Shown piece after piece: positions 15,971 to 23,594 of a DNA stretch of 23,697 bases (its first letter is position 1; the number at the start of each line of letters is the position of its first letter). Location of the stretch: positions 1 to 23,697 of the forward strand of contig CADCQV010000219.1 of NCBI GenBank assembly GCA_902803625.1, read 5' to 3'. The stretch is from an uncultured Lachnospiraceae bacterium. GTDB taxonomy: Bacteria; Bacillota; Clostridia; Lachnospirales; Lachnospiraceae. Position numbers and translations under genes: made by a program. The notes below the pieces were generated by a model. The model searched no databases and was not told the origin of the DNA. It saw nothing but the letters and a program-made list of their open reading frames with translations.

Positions 15971-16075
15971 AGATTCTTCGCTTCGCTCAGAATGACATAC
16001 TGTTCAGATTCTTCGCTTCGCTCAGAATGACATCACTCTTTGTAATCCTGAGGGCTTAAGCCCGAAGGATCTTTC
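15971..16075. repeat. Cluster of three short interspersed palindromic repeats
   Basis: Two copies of AGATTCTTCGCTTCGCTCAG.. lie at about 15971-15996 and 16006-16031. One copy of the other form, with a GGGCTTAAGCCC core, follows at 16041-16075 and runs up to the serA stop. On the minus strand the last hairpin is followed by CTTTTATT, so partial termination after serA is possible. Confidence 0.88.
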
Positions 16076-17242
16076 TCACTTCACGACCCGTACCCGGATA
16101 ACCTCCTTCGCATTCTGCACGCGTGTCAGCATGCTCTCCGTAGGCGTTGAATCGAGATCGAGTATGGTTATGGCTCTCTCCCCCTTACTCTTTGAATTCA
16201 TGGTCGCGATATTTATACCCTCATCACCGAAGGCCGAGGTAAGCCTTGTCAGCACATTTGCAACATTATTATGGATTATCATGATCCTGCTCACTGTCTC
16301 CGGCCGTCCCATTTCTATATCCGGAAGATTAACGGAATTTCTTATATTTCCGTTTTCCATATAGTCCCTGAGTTCCTTTACGGCCATCACTGCGCAGTTC
16401 TCCTCCGATTCCTCTGTGGAGGCTCCGAGATGCGGTGTTACTATACAGCCCTCTTTTCCGAGAGTAACCGGATTCGGGAAGTCCGAAACATATTTACGGA
16501 GCTTCCCCACCTTAAGGGCAGCAACAACGGATTCCTCGTCAACCAGCTCGTCCCTCGCGAAATTAAGGAGAATCGCGGTATCCTTCATAAGCTTGATCGC
16601 ATCCGCATTTATCATATGTCTCGTGGAATCGAGAAGCGGCACATGGATCGTGATATAATCACAGTTCGCATATATCTCCTCAACCTGATGTACATGCTTT
16701 ATGGAACGGGAAAGATGCCAGGCCGCATCAACCGAAATATAGGGATCATAACCGTAAACCGTCATTCCGAGGTTCGTGGCCGCGTTTGCTACCTTTACCC
16801 CTATGGCTCCGAGTCCTATGACTCCAAGCTTCTTTCCGTTTATCTCGGTTCCGGCATAGTTCTTTTTCTGCTTCTCGGCGGCTTTTGCCACGTTGGGGTC
16901 GTTTAAGCCCTCACTTTCAAGCCATTCCATTCCCTCGAAAATTCCTCTTGAAGCATAGAGCATTCCGGCAAGTACGAGCTCCTTTACGCCGTTTGCATTT
17001 GCTCCGGGGGTATTGAAGACCACTATGCCTCTTTTTGCACACTCCTCAAGAGGGATATTATTGACTCCGGCTCCTGCTCTGGCAATAGCAAGTATATTAT
17101 CCGGGATGGTAAGCTTATGCATATCCGCACTTCTTACCAATACACAGTCCGCCACGGAAAAGTCATCGCATGTCACGTAATTATTGTCGAATTCCTTTAT
17201 ACCTATCTCAGCGATAGGGTTTAGCATATGATACTTGAACAT
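16076..17242 (-). CDS. serA: D-3-phosphoglycerate dehydrogenase
   Basis: Catalyses NAD-dependent oxidation of 3-phosphoglycerate to 3-phosphohydroxypyruvate, the first committed step of serine synthesis. This is a short 388-aa form with a C-terminal ACT domain and no intervening domain. Visible features are RAGAGVNNI (55-63), the Rossmann motif GLGAIG (143-148), catalytic arginine in NFARDEL (R230) and the PHLGAST histidine (H271). The ACT-like segment starts near 316 (VSRIMIIHNNVANVLTRL). The usual DxFxxEP region reads SDFPNPVT, so the standard catalytic-dyad glutamate is not evident. ACT domains commonly confer serine feedback inhibition. ATG 17242 is preceded by AAGGGGAG. It lies 12 bp after serC, clearly in one operon with it. 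Confidence 0.95.
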   Translation of the reverse strand: MFKYHMLNPIAEIGIKEFDNNYVTCDDFSVADCVLVRSADMHKLTIPDNILAIARAGAGVNNIPLEECAKRGIVVFNTPGANANGVKELVLAGMLYASRGIFEGMEWLESEGLNDPNVAKAAEKQKKNYAGTEINGKKLGVIGLGAIGVKVANAATNLGMTVYGYDPYISVDAAWHLSRSIKHVHQVEEIYANCDYITIHVPLLDSTRHMINADAIKLMKDTAILLNFARDELVDEESVVAALKVGKLRKYVSDFPNPVTLGKEGCIVTPHLGASTEESEENCAVMAVKELRDYMENGNIRNSVNLPDIEMGRPETVSRIMIIHNNVANVLTRLTSAFGDEGINIATMNSKSKGERAITILDLDSTPTESMLTRVQNAKEVIRVRVVK

Positions 17243-17254
17243 TCTTCTCTCCCC

Positions 17255-18337
17255 TTATCCGTTCTTCTTTTCAAAATCTTCCATAAACTGCACAAGCTTC
17301 GAAACACCCTCTTCCGGCATTGCATTGTAGATCGATGCTCTCATCCCGCCTACGGTGCGGTGACCCTTCAGATTTACAAAGCCTGCTTCCGTTGACTCTG
17401 CGATAAACTTTTTATTCAGCTCATCATCTCCGGTCACAAAGGGAACATTCATAAGTGAACGGTATTCCTTCTCAACCGTGCCCCTGAACATCTTTGAGCC
17501 GTCAAGGTAATCATAGAGGATCTTCGCCTTCCTCTCATTCTTTTCCTTCATTGCAGAGAGACCGCCCTGCTTCTTTAACCACTTGAATACCAGTCCGCAG
17601 GTATAGATCGTAAAGCAGGGAGGGGTATTAAACAGTGACCCAGCATCTGCCTGGGTCTTATACTTAAGCAGTGTGGGGGTTTCCGGCAGTGTATCGTCGG
17701 TTATCAGATCCTCCCTGATAACCACTATGCACATTCCCGCCGGTCCGACATTCTTCTGCACACCACCATAGAGAACAGCGTACTTCGTTATATCATGGGG
17801 CTCCGACAGAAACATTGAGGAAACATCAGCTATGAGATCCCTTCCCTTCGTATTCGGTAGCTCCTTATATCTGGTGCCGTAGATCGTGTTGTTCTGACAG
17901 ATATAGACATAGTCCATGTCGTCGGTTATCGGAAGATCCGAAACATCCGGGATATAGCTGAAGGTCTTGTCCGCGCTGGATGCAAGAGCCACCGCATCTC
18001 CGTACCTCTTTCCTTCTTCCCAGGCCTTCTTCGCCCACTGTCCGGTGATGATGTATCCCGCCTTCCTGTTCTTCATAAGGTTCATCGGGATAGCGGAAAA
18101 CTGGGTCCAGGCACCTCCCTGCAAAAAGAGAACCTTGTAATTCTCAGGAATTCCCACAAGCTCCCGGAAGTCCTTCTCTGCCTCATTGATTATGCCTTCG
18201 AACACCTTGGAACGGTGGCTCATCTCCATAACAGACTGTCCTGATCCGTGGTAATCCAGCATCTCCTCCGCACAGGTCTTTAATACCTCCTCAGGCATCA
18301 TGGCGGGTCCCGCCGAAAAATTATAAACTCTTCCCAC
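17255..18337 (-). CDS. serC: Phosphoserine aminotransferase
   Basis: PLP enzyme that transaminates 3-phosphohydroxypyruvate with glutamate to give O-phosphoserine, the second step of serine synthesis; the family can also act in vitamin B6 synthesis. Its 360 aa match the family. Signatures are VYNFSAGPAMMPEEVL at the N-terminus, SHRSKVFEGII (40-50), FLQGGAWTQFSAIPMN (71-86), IADVSSMFLSEP (169-180) and YGGVQKNVGPAG (190-201) with PLP lysine K195. The start is GTG 18337, with GGAAGGAG about 9 nt upstream. It is followed 12 bp later by serA, and is preceded by a 175-bp gap of palindromes and repeats. No serB is in view. Confidence 0.96.
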   Translation of the reverse strand: MGRVYNFSAGPAMMPEEVLKTCAEEMLDYHGSGQSVMEMSHRSKVFEGIINEAEKDFRELVGIPENYKVLFLQGGAWTQFSAIPMNLMKNRKAGYIITGQWAKKAWEEGKRYGDAVALASSADKTFSYIPDVSDLPITDDMDYVYICQNNTIYGTRYKELPNTKGRDLIADVSSMFLSEPHDITKYAVLYGGVQKNVGPAGMCIVVIREDLITDDTLPETPTLLKYKTQADAGSLFNTPPCFTIYTCGLVFKWLKKQGGLSAMKEKNERKAKILYDYLDGSKMFRGTVEKEYRSLMNVPFVTGDDELNKKFIAESTEAGFVNLKGHRTVGGMRASIYNAMPEEGVSKLVQFMEDFEKKNG

Positions 18338-18375
18338 TTTACTGCTCTCCTTCCTGTGATTTTATTACTGTAATA

Positions 18376-18392
18376 CCGCAAGTCACTTGCGG
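18376..18392. repeat. 17-bp perfect palindrome (CCGCAAGT-C-ACTTGCGG)
   Basis: Two 8-nt arms around one central base, upstream of serC. The same arms, in the opposite order, form the hairpins at 18490 and 20363. Confidence 0.85.
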
Positions 18393-18401
18393 CGCACTAT
18401 T

Positions 18402-18467
18402 TGCCATTCTGATCGGCACTTGTCATCCTGATTGGCACTTGTCATCCTGAGCGAAGCGAAGGATCTT
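18402..18467. repeat. 19-nt tandem half-units ending in one full interspersed repeat
   Basis: Two 19-nt units (TG(C/T)CAT(T/C)CTGAT(C/T)GGCACT) at 18402-18420 and 18421-18439 repeat the left arm of the repeat family. They are followed by a full copy at 18440-18467 (TGTCATCCTGAGCGAAGCGA..). This lies between ilvB and serC. Confidence 0.85.
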
Positions 18468-18489
18468 CAAAATGCCTGCTTCATCATAC

Positions 18490-18513
18490 GTCACTTGCGG
18501 TTCCGCAAGTGAC
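18490..18513. repeat. 24-nt perfect hairpin at the ilvB stop codon
   Basis: Eleven-base arms GTCACTTGCGG and CCGCAAGTGAC with a TT loop. It overlaps the last base of the ilvB stop codon. No T-run follows on the minus strand, so it is not a canonical rho-independent terminator, but it may stabilise or process the ilvB 3' end. An identical copy with the same flanks lies at 20363-20386. Confidence 0.85.
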
Positions 18514-20180
18514 TACAGGTCACTTTCATCAAATACTTCAGAAATCGCCTTGCCGGGGGGAACCATGGGGTAGACACTGTCGTCCTTTTCTATCACGCAG
18601 TCAATTACCACCGGTCCCTCTGCCTTCAGGGCTTTCTTCAGTACCTCTTCGACTTCTTCTTTTTTCGTGATCCTGAAGGCCGTGCAGCCAAGTCCCTCTG
18701 CGACCTTCACATAGTCCACCTTGTCCGTGAGCACGGTTTCGGAATATCTCTTTCCGTAGAACAGTGTCTGCCACTGCCTTACCATACCAAGGACCGAATT
18801 ATTTATTATGATATCGATAACCTTTATATTATTCCGGCTAAGAGTCGCAAGCTCGTTCATATTCATACGGAAGCACCCGTCCCCGCCGATATTTACGACC
18901 GTCTTTTCGGGACAGCCAACCTTCGCTCCCATGGCGGCTCCGAGACCGTACCCCATTGTACCTAAGCCCCCGCTTGTTAATATCTGCCTCGGGAATCTGA
19001 AATGATAGTACTGCGCTGCCCACATCTGGTGCTGTCCCACATCAGTCACTATGATTGCATCCGACTCCGTGAGCCTGTCCAGTGTCTCGATCACATAGGG
19101 ACAGGAAAGCTTACCCTTATCATAGGATAAGGGATATTTTTCTTTAAGCTCCTTTATATGGGAAAGCCATTCCTTATGCTCTGCCTTTTCCACAAGAGGA
19201 TTAAGCTTTCTTAAGATATCCTTCAGGTCCCCTACTATGCTGGCGTCGGTCCGTATATTCTTATTTATTTCCGCAAGGTCTATATCAATATGGATGATCT
19301 TCGCATTCTTTGCAAATTTCTTTGCGTTGCCCGTTACTCTGTCGGAAAACCTGGCTCCCATGGCGATAAGGCAGTCACACTCGCTTACCCCCTTATCACT
19401 GGCCTTTGTGCCGTGCATTCCTATCATTCCGGTATACAGAGGGTCTGTATTGTCAAAGGCACCCTTTCCCATAAGGGTATCGCAGACCGGCGCTCCGATC
19501 TTATACGCAAATTCCTTTACCTCCGAAGCGGCATTGCTGATAACTGCGCCACCACCCACATAGATAAAGGGCTTCTTTGACTGATTGATATATTTCGCAG
19601 CAGTCTTCAGATCTTCCCCGGTGTATCGGTTAAAATCCTTTAAGGCACGGGGCTTCTCCTTTTTATACTCGCACTTATTCGCAGTCACATCCTTTGTGAT
19701 GTCCACAAGCACAGGTCCCGGACGCCCGCATTTTGCTATCCGGAAGGCTCTCCTCAGCTTCACTGCCAGGTTCTTTATGTCCTTAATTATGTAATTATGC
19801 TTCGTGACGGGAAGTGTGATGCCTGCGATGTCCACCTCCTGGAAGGAATCCTTTCCGAGAAGGGGCAGATTCACATTGCAGGTGATGGCTACCATTGGGA
19901 TGGAATCCATAAATGCGGTGGCGATACCCGTGACCAGGTTTGTTGCCCCGGGGCCGCTGGTCGCAAGGCACACTCCCACCTTCCCTGTAGCTCTGGCATA
20001 GCCGTCCGCCGCATGGCTTGCGCCCTGCTCGTGGCTCGTAAGAATATGCTTTATCTCATCGGAATGCTTATAAAGAGCGTCATAGACATTCAGAATCGCT
20101 CCTCCGGGATAACCGAAGACCGTGTCCACTCCCTCTTCCTTAAGCACCTCTACTATTATTTCCGCACCTGTAAGCTGCAT
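18513..20180 (-). CDS. ilvB: Acetolactate synthase, catalytic large subunit
   Basis: Thiamine-diphosphate and FAD enzyme that condenses two pyruvates to acetolactate (valine and leucine branch), or pyruvate with 2-ketobutyrate (isoleucine branch). The 555-aa length is standard. Features are TVFGYPGGAILNVYDAL (20-36), catalytic glutamate in TSHEQGASHAADGYAR (E51), TSGPGATNLVTGIATA (about 74-89) and SFQEVDI. The TPP-binding segment is GGDGCFRMNMNEL..NN near 430-458. ATG 20180 is preceded by GAGGT 7 nt upstream. The regulatory small subunit gene (ilvN), often adjacent, is not present: the gene is flanked by repeat gaps leading to ilvD and serC. Confidence 0.96.
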   Translation of the reverse strand: MQLTGAEIIVEVLKEEGVDTVFGYPGGAILNVYDALYKHSDEIKHILTSHEQGASHAADGYARATGKVGVCLATSGPGATNLVTGIATAFMDSIPMVAITCNVNLPLLGKDSFQEVDIAGITLPVTKHNYIIKDIKNLAVKLRRAFRIAKCGRPGPVLVDITKDVTANKCEYKKEKPRALKDFNRYTGEDLKTAAKYINQSKKPFIYVGGGAVISNAASEVKEFAYKIGAPVCDTLMGKGAFDNTDPLYTGMIGMHGTKASDKGVSECDCLIAMGARFSDRVTGNAKKFAKNAKIIHIDIDLAEINKNIRTDASIVGDLKDILRKLNPLVEKAEHKEWLSHIKELKEKYPLSYDKGKLSCPYVIETLDRLTESDAIIVTDVGQHQMWAAQYYHFRFPRQILTSGGLGTMGYGLGAAMGAKVGCPEKTVVNIGGDGCFRMNMNELATLSRNNIKVIDIIINNSVLGMVRQWQTLFYGKRYSETVLTDKVDYVKVAEGLGCTAFRITKKEEVEEVLKKALKAEGPVVIDCVIEKDDSVYPMVPPGKAISEVFDESDL

Positions 20181-20197
20181 TTATAAACCTCATGTAT

Positions 20198-20386
20198 CTG
20201 TTCAGAACCCCCTGGCTTCTGAACAGATATTGCGCATTCGATCAATTAAATCGTGCTTTGCACGATGGACCGAAAGGTGAAATGTCCAGTGGACATTTTA
20301 CGGGCACGTATTGACGCGCTAAGCGCGTCAGTGCCCCGTACAAAATGCCGTGGTTTTCATACGTCACTTGCGGTTCCGCAAGTGAC
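20198..20386. repeat. Array of five adjacent perfect palindromes in the ilvD-ilvB gap
   Basis: In 189 nt: CTGTTCAGAA/TTCTGAACAG (20198-20226, 9-nt loop); ATCGTGC/GCACGAT (20250-20266, TTT loop); AAATGTCCA-G-TGGACATTT (20280-20298); TGACGCGCT-A-AGCGCGTCA (20312-20330), enclosed by GGGCAC/GTGCCC (20302-20336); and GTCACTTGCGG-TT-CCGCAAGTGAC (20363-20386). No T-run, T-box core or leader peptide is obvious. It fills almost all of the 226-bp gap between ilvD and ilvB. Confidence 0.9.
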
Positions 20387-20406
20387 TGTTCTGAATAGTT
20401 ACAACC

Positions 20407-22071
20407 TCATAATATTTCCAGCACCGCGCCCCTGTTGCCGCTGGTAACCAGTCTCTGGTATCTCTGAAGATACCCCGTATCCACCTTCGGCGGCTTTGCC
20501 GTCCACTTTGCCTTCCTTTCGGAAAGAACCTCATCTGAAAGATCCACATTAAGTGAATTATTGGGAATATCGATCTTTATGATATCTCCCTCCTCTATAA
20601 GGGCTATGGGTCCGCCGACCGCTGCCTCCGGTGAAACATGGCCTATTGACGCTCCTCTTGAAGCCCCTGAAAATCTTCCGTCGGTGATAAGAGCCACACT
20701 GGATCCGAGACCCATTCCGGCAATAGCTGAGGTGGGATTCAGCATCTCCCTCATACCCGGACCTCCCTTTGGTCCCTCATAACGGATAACAACCACATCT
20801 CCTGCCTTTATCTTTCCGCCGAGAATGGCCTCTATTGCATCCTCTTCACTGTCAAAGACCCTTGCCGGTCCCTCGTGTACCATCATTTCGGGAACAACGG
20901 CCGAACGCTTCACAATGCCCGTATCCGGAGCGATATTGCCCTTAAGTACTGCTATACCGCCCTCCTTCATATAGGGATTGTCAATGGGTCTTATGGTCTC
21001 GGTATCAAGATTATGCGCGTCTTTGATATTCTCTCCAACGGTCTTTCCCGTAACTGTCATACAGTCAAGATTAAGAAGGTTCTTCTTTGAAAGCTCCTTC
21101 ATTACGGCATAAACGCCGCCTGCTTCATTCAGATCCTCCATATAGGTATGTCCCGCAGGGGCAAGATGGCAGAGATTCGGTGTCTTTGCGGAAACCTCGT
21201 TTGCGATCTCCATATCAAGCCTGATGCCGCATTCATGCGCTATCGCAGGAAGGTGGAGCATTGTATTCGTGGAGCAGCCGAGAGCCATATCCACAGTCAT
21301 GGCGTTCATAAAGGCATCCTCTGTCATAATGTCTCTCGGGCGGATATTCTTTTCATACATTTCCATGACCCTGTATCCCGCTGTCTTTGCGAGACGGAGT
21401 CTTTCGGAATAAACCGCGGGAACGGTTCCGTTTCCCTTTAGACCCATACCGATGGCCTCTGTGAGGCAGTTCATGGAATTTGCCGTGTACATTCCCGAGC
21501 AGCTACCGCAGGTAGGACATACATGCTCATCAAAGTAATCAAGCTCCTTATCATCTATTTTTCCCGCTGCCTTTTCCCCGACAGCCTCGAACATTGAGGA
21601 TAATGAGCGCTTTTTCCCGTGGACACGCCCTGCGAGCATCGGTCCTCCGGAAACAAATACAGTGGGTATATTGACCCTTGCTGCCGCCATCAGGAGTCCC
21701 GGCACGTTCTTGTCGCAGTTCGGCACCATAACCAAAGCGTCAAACTGATGTGCAAGTGCCATACACTCCGTGGAATCCGCTATAAGATCACGGGTCACCA
21801 GAGAGTACTTCATTCCGATATGCCCCATTGCAATACCGTCACATACCGCGATCGCCGGGAATACCACAGGCATTCCGCCTGCCTCCGCAACACCCAGCTT
21901 CACGGCCTCCACGATCTTATCAATATTCATATGCCCCGGAACTATCTCATTATATGAGCTCACAATACCCACCATGGGCTTCTTCATTTCTTCCCTGGTA
22001 AATCCCAGCGCATTAAATAAGCTTCTTGCGGGAGCCGCCTGGTCACCCTTTTTTACATTATCACTACGCAT
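20407..22071 (-). CDS. ilvD: Dihydroxy-acid dehydratase
   Basis: Iron-sulfur dehydratase that converts dihydroxyisovalerate and dihydroxymethylvalerate to the 2-keto acids of valine and isoleucine. Its 554 aa are typical of the family. Conserved parts are AVCDGIAMGHIGMKYSL (75-91), VPNCDKNVPGLLMAA (116-130, C119), CPTCGSCSGMYTANSMN (185-201, C188 and C191) and GRFSGASRG near the C-terminus. The NEIVPGHMNI stretch (41-50) resembles the VPGH form of E. coli IlvD rather than the PCN form of [2Fe-2S] enzymes, so an oxygen-sensitive [4Fe-4S] cluster is likely, suiting an anaerobe. ATG 22071 has AGGAGG 7 nt upstream. It lies 15 bp after leuB. Confidence 0.96.
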   Translation of the reverse strand: MRSDNVKKGDQAAPARSLFNALGFTREEMKKPMVGIVSSYNEIVPGHMNIDKIVEAVKLGVAEAGGMPVVFPAIAVCDGIAMGHIGMKYSLVTRDLIADSTECMALAHQFDALVMVPNCDKNVPGLLMAAARVNIPTVFVSGGPMLAGRVHGKKRSLSSMFEAVGEKAAGKIDDKELDYFDEHVCPTCGSCSGMYTANSMNCLTEAIGMGLKGNGTVPAVYSERLRLAKTAGYRVMEMYEKNIRPRDIMTEDAFMNAMTVDMALGCSTNTMLHLPAIAHECGIRLDMEIANEVSAKTPNLCHLAPAGHTYMEDLNEAGGVYAVMKELSKKNLLNLDCMTVTGKTVGENIKDAHNLDTETIRPIDNPYMKEGGIAVLKGNIAPDTGIVKRSAVVPEMMVHEGPARVFDSEEDAIEAILGGKIKAGDVVVIRYEGPKGGPGMREMLNPTSAIAGMGLGSSVALITDGRFSGASRGASIGHVSPEAAVGGPIALIEEGDIIKIDIPNNSLNVDLSDEVLSERKAKWTAKPPKVDTGYLQRYQRLVTSGNRGAVLEIL

Positions 22072-22086
22072 GAGCTGTCCTCCTGA

Positions 22087-23169
22087 TCAAATCTCATCAC
22101 AAACAGCATCACCCATTTCGGATGTGCTGACCCTTCTTAAGCCTTCCGACCAGATATCTCCTGTCCTTATTCCCTTTGACAATACGGCCTGTACCGCATT
22201 ATCTATCCTGTCGGCCTCCTCTGTTAGATCAAATGAAAATCTCAGCATCATCGCTGCGGAAAGAATAGTGGCTATGGGATTTGCGATATTCTTTCCCGCA
22301 ATATCGGGGGCCGAACCGCCGCTTGGCTCATAAAGTCCGAATTTGGTCTCATTAAGGGACGCGCTTGGAAGCATGCCTATGGAGCCTGTGATCTCCGCAG
22401 CCTCGTCCGAAAGGATATCCCCGAACATATTCTCCGTAAGAATGACATCAAACTGACCGGGATCCTTCACAAGCTGCATTGCCGCATTGTCGACCAGCAT
22501 ATGCTCTAGCGCAATATCCGGATAATCCTTCGAAACCTCCTCGGTCACTGCCCTCCAGAGCCTGGACGAATCCAGAACATTGGCTTTGTCGATGCTCGTA
22601 ACCTTTTTCCGGCGTTTTTTTGCCACCTCGAAGGCCTTGACTGCTATACGCCTTATCTCATCCTCGTTGTAGCTCAGGGTATCGACCGCTGTCCTTACCC
22701 CGTTTACATCCTTTGTATATCTGTCCCCGAAATAGAGCCCTCCCGTAAGCTCACGCATAATGAGCATATCAAAGCCCTTATCCGCAGTCTCCTTCCTTAA
22801 AGGACAGGCTGAAGAAAGCTCCTTATAGAGCTTTGAAGGACGGAGGTTCGCAAAAAGTCCGAGAGCCTTCCTTATACCCAGAAGCCCGGCTTCCGGTCTT
22901 TTGTCGGGAGGAAGCTTATACCAGGGTGAGGTCGATGTATTGCCTCCGATGGAGCCCATAAGCACCGCATCGGATCCCTTAGCGGCCTCAATCGCCCCGT
23001 CCGTGAGCGGAACTCCATGGACATCGATGGAACAGCCTCCCATAAGTATATCTTCGTATTCAAAGGAATGACCGTATTTCTCACATATACGGTCCAGAAC
23101 CTTCTTTGCCTCATTGACGATCTCGGGGCCTATTCCGTCTCCCCGGATGAGACCTATCTTATAATTCAT
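22087..23169 (-). CDS. leuB: 3-isopropylmalate dehydrogenase
   Basis: NAD-dependent oxidative decarboxylation of 3-isopropylmalate to 2-oxoisocaproate, third stage of leucine synthesis. The 360-aa length is standard. Signatures are IGLIRGDGIGPEIV (5-18), substrate arginines R100, R110 and R139, RELTGGLYFG (139-148, Y146), SIDKANVLDSSRLWR (192-206, K195), VDNAAMQL (226-233, D227) and the metal-binding ENMFGDILSDEAA (246-258, D251 and D255). Its NAD-site region GGSAPDIAGKNIANP is intact. ATG 23169 is preceded by AAGGGG about 9 nt upstream. It lies between yajC (12 bp upstream) and ilvD (15 bp downstream). leuA, leuC and leuD are not in the window. Confidence 0.96.
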   Translation of the reverse strand: MNYKIGLIRGDGIGPEIVNEAKKVLDRICEKYGHSFEYEDILMGGCSIDVHGVPLTDGAIEAAKGSDAVLMGSIGGNTSTSPWYKLPPDKRPEAGLLGIRKALGLFANLRPSKLYKELSSACPLRKETADKGFDMLIMRELTGGLYFGDRYTKDVNGVRTAVDTLSYNEDEIRRIAVKAFEVAKKRRKKVTSIDKANVLDSSRLWRAVTEEVSKDYPDIALEHMLVDNAAMQLVKDPGQFDVILTENMFGDILSDEAAEITGSIGMLPSASLNETKFGLYEPSGGSAPDIAGKNIANPIATILSAAMMLRFSFDLTEEADRIDNAVQAVLSKGIRTGDIWSEGLRRVSTSEMGDAVCDEI

Positions 23170-23181
23170 CTCATTTACCCC

Positions 23182-23514
23182 TTACTCATTGGCTGAATTT
23201 GCTGCAGCCTTCTCAATCTCGGTTATGGCGGATTTCTTCATAGGGATACGGCAGTTTTTGTTGCTTCCGAATTCCACAATTACCATATCATCGGAAATAT
23301 CGATGATCATGCCGTAGAAGCCGCTGGTCGTAACCACATAATCCCCTACCTCCATGGCATCTATCATGGCCTTTATCCTGTCCTGTTCCTTCTTCTGTGG
23401 ACGGATGGAGATAAAGTAGAAGAAGCCGATGATAGCGACTATGTAAAGAATCATAGCGCCCATTCCGCCGAAACCCGAAGTTGCTCCTGCGCCCGTTAAT
23501 ACGATACCTGACAT
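23182..23514 (-). CDS. yajC: Preprotein translocase accessory subunit YajC
   Basis: Small membrane protein associated with the SecDF complex of the Sec export pathway. The 110 aa comprise a short N-terminal segment, one transmembrane helix (about 19-36, MILYIVAIIGFFYFI) and the hallmark RPQKKEQDRI (38-47). A small beta-rich cytoplasmic domain follows (VGDYVVTTSGFYGMIIDI). ATG 23514 has AAGGAGAG about 8 nt upstream. It is the first gene of the visible cluster, only 12 bp before leuB. The usual partners tgt, queA or secDF are not seen here. Confidence 0.93.
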   Translation of the reverse strand: MSGIVLTGAGATSGFGGMGAMILYIVAIIGFFYFISIRPQKKEQDRIKAMIDAMEVGDYVVTTSGFYGMIIDISDDMVIVEFGSNKNCRIPMKKSAITEIEKAAANSANE

Positions 23515-23565
23515 TTGTTGATCTCTCCTTTTTTGAAATCCTTTTTTAAAATTTACGTAAGCTTT

Positions 23566-23594
23566 ATCATACCCAAAATATACATCTTCTGCAA
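23566..23594 (-). promoter_or_regulatory. Possible sigma-70 type promoter of the yajC-leuB-ilvD operon
   Basis: On the minus strand, TTGCAG (23589-23594) and TATGAT (23566-23571) are separated by 17 nt, about 50 nt before the yajC start. The -10 element matches 5 of 6 consensus bases and the -35 element 3 of 6. The -35 lies right at the edge of the repeat block. Confidence 0.45.

Noticed and set aside
16271..16906. 211-codon plus-strand frame opposite serA
   Set aside because: It is a shadow of a clearly identified enzyme, with no ribosome site and no protein-like motifs.
20181..20406. T-box or branched-chain attenuator before ilvB
   Set aside because: No T-box core, no leader peptide rich in Leu/Val/Ile and no hairpin followed by a T-run was found on the minus strand.
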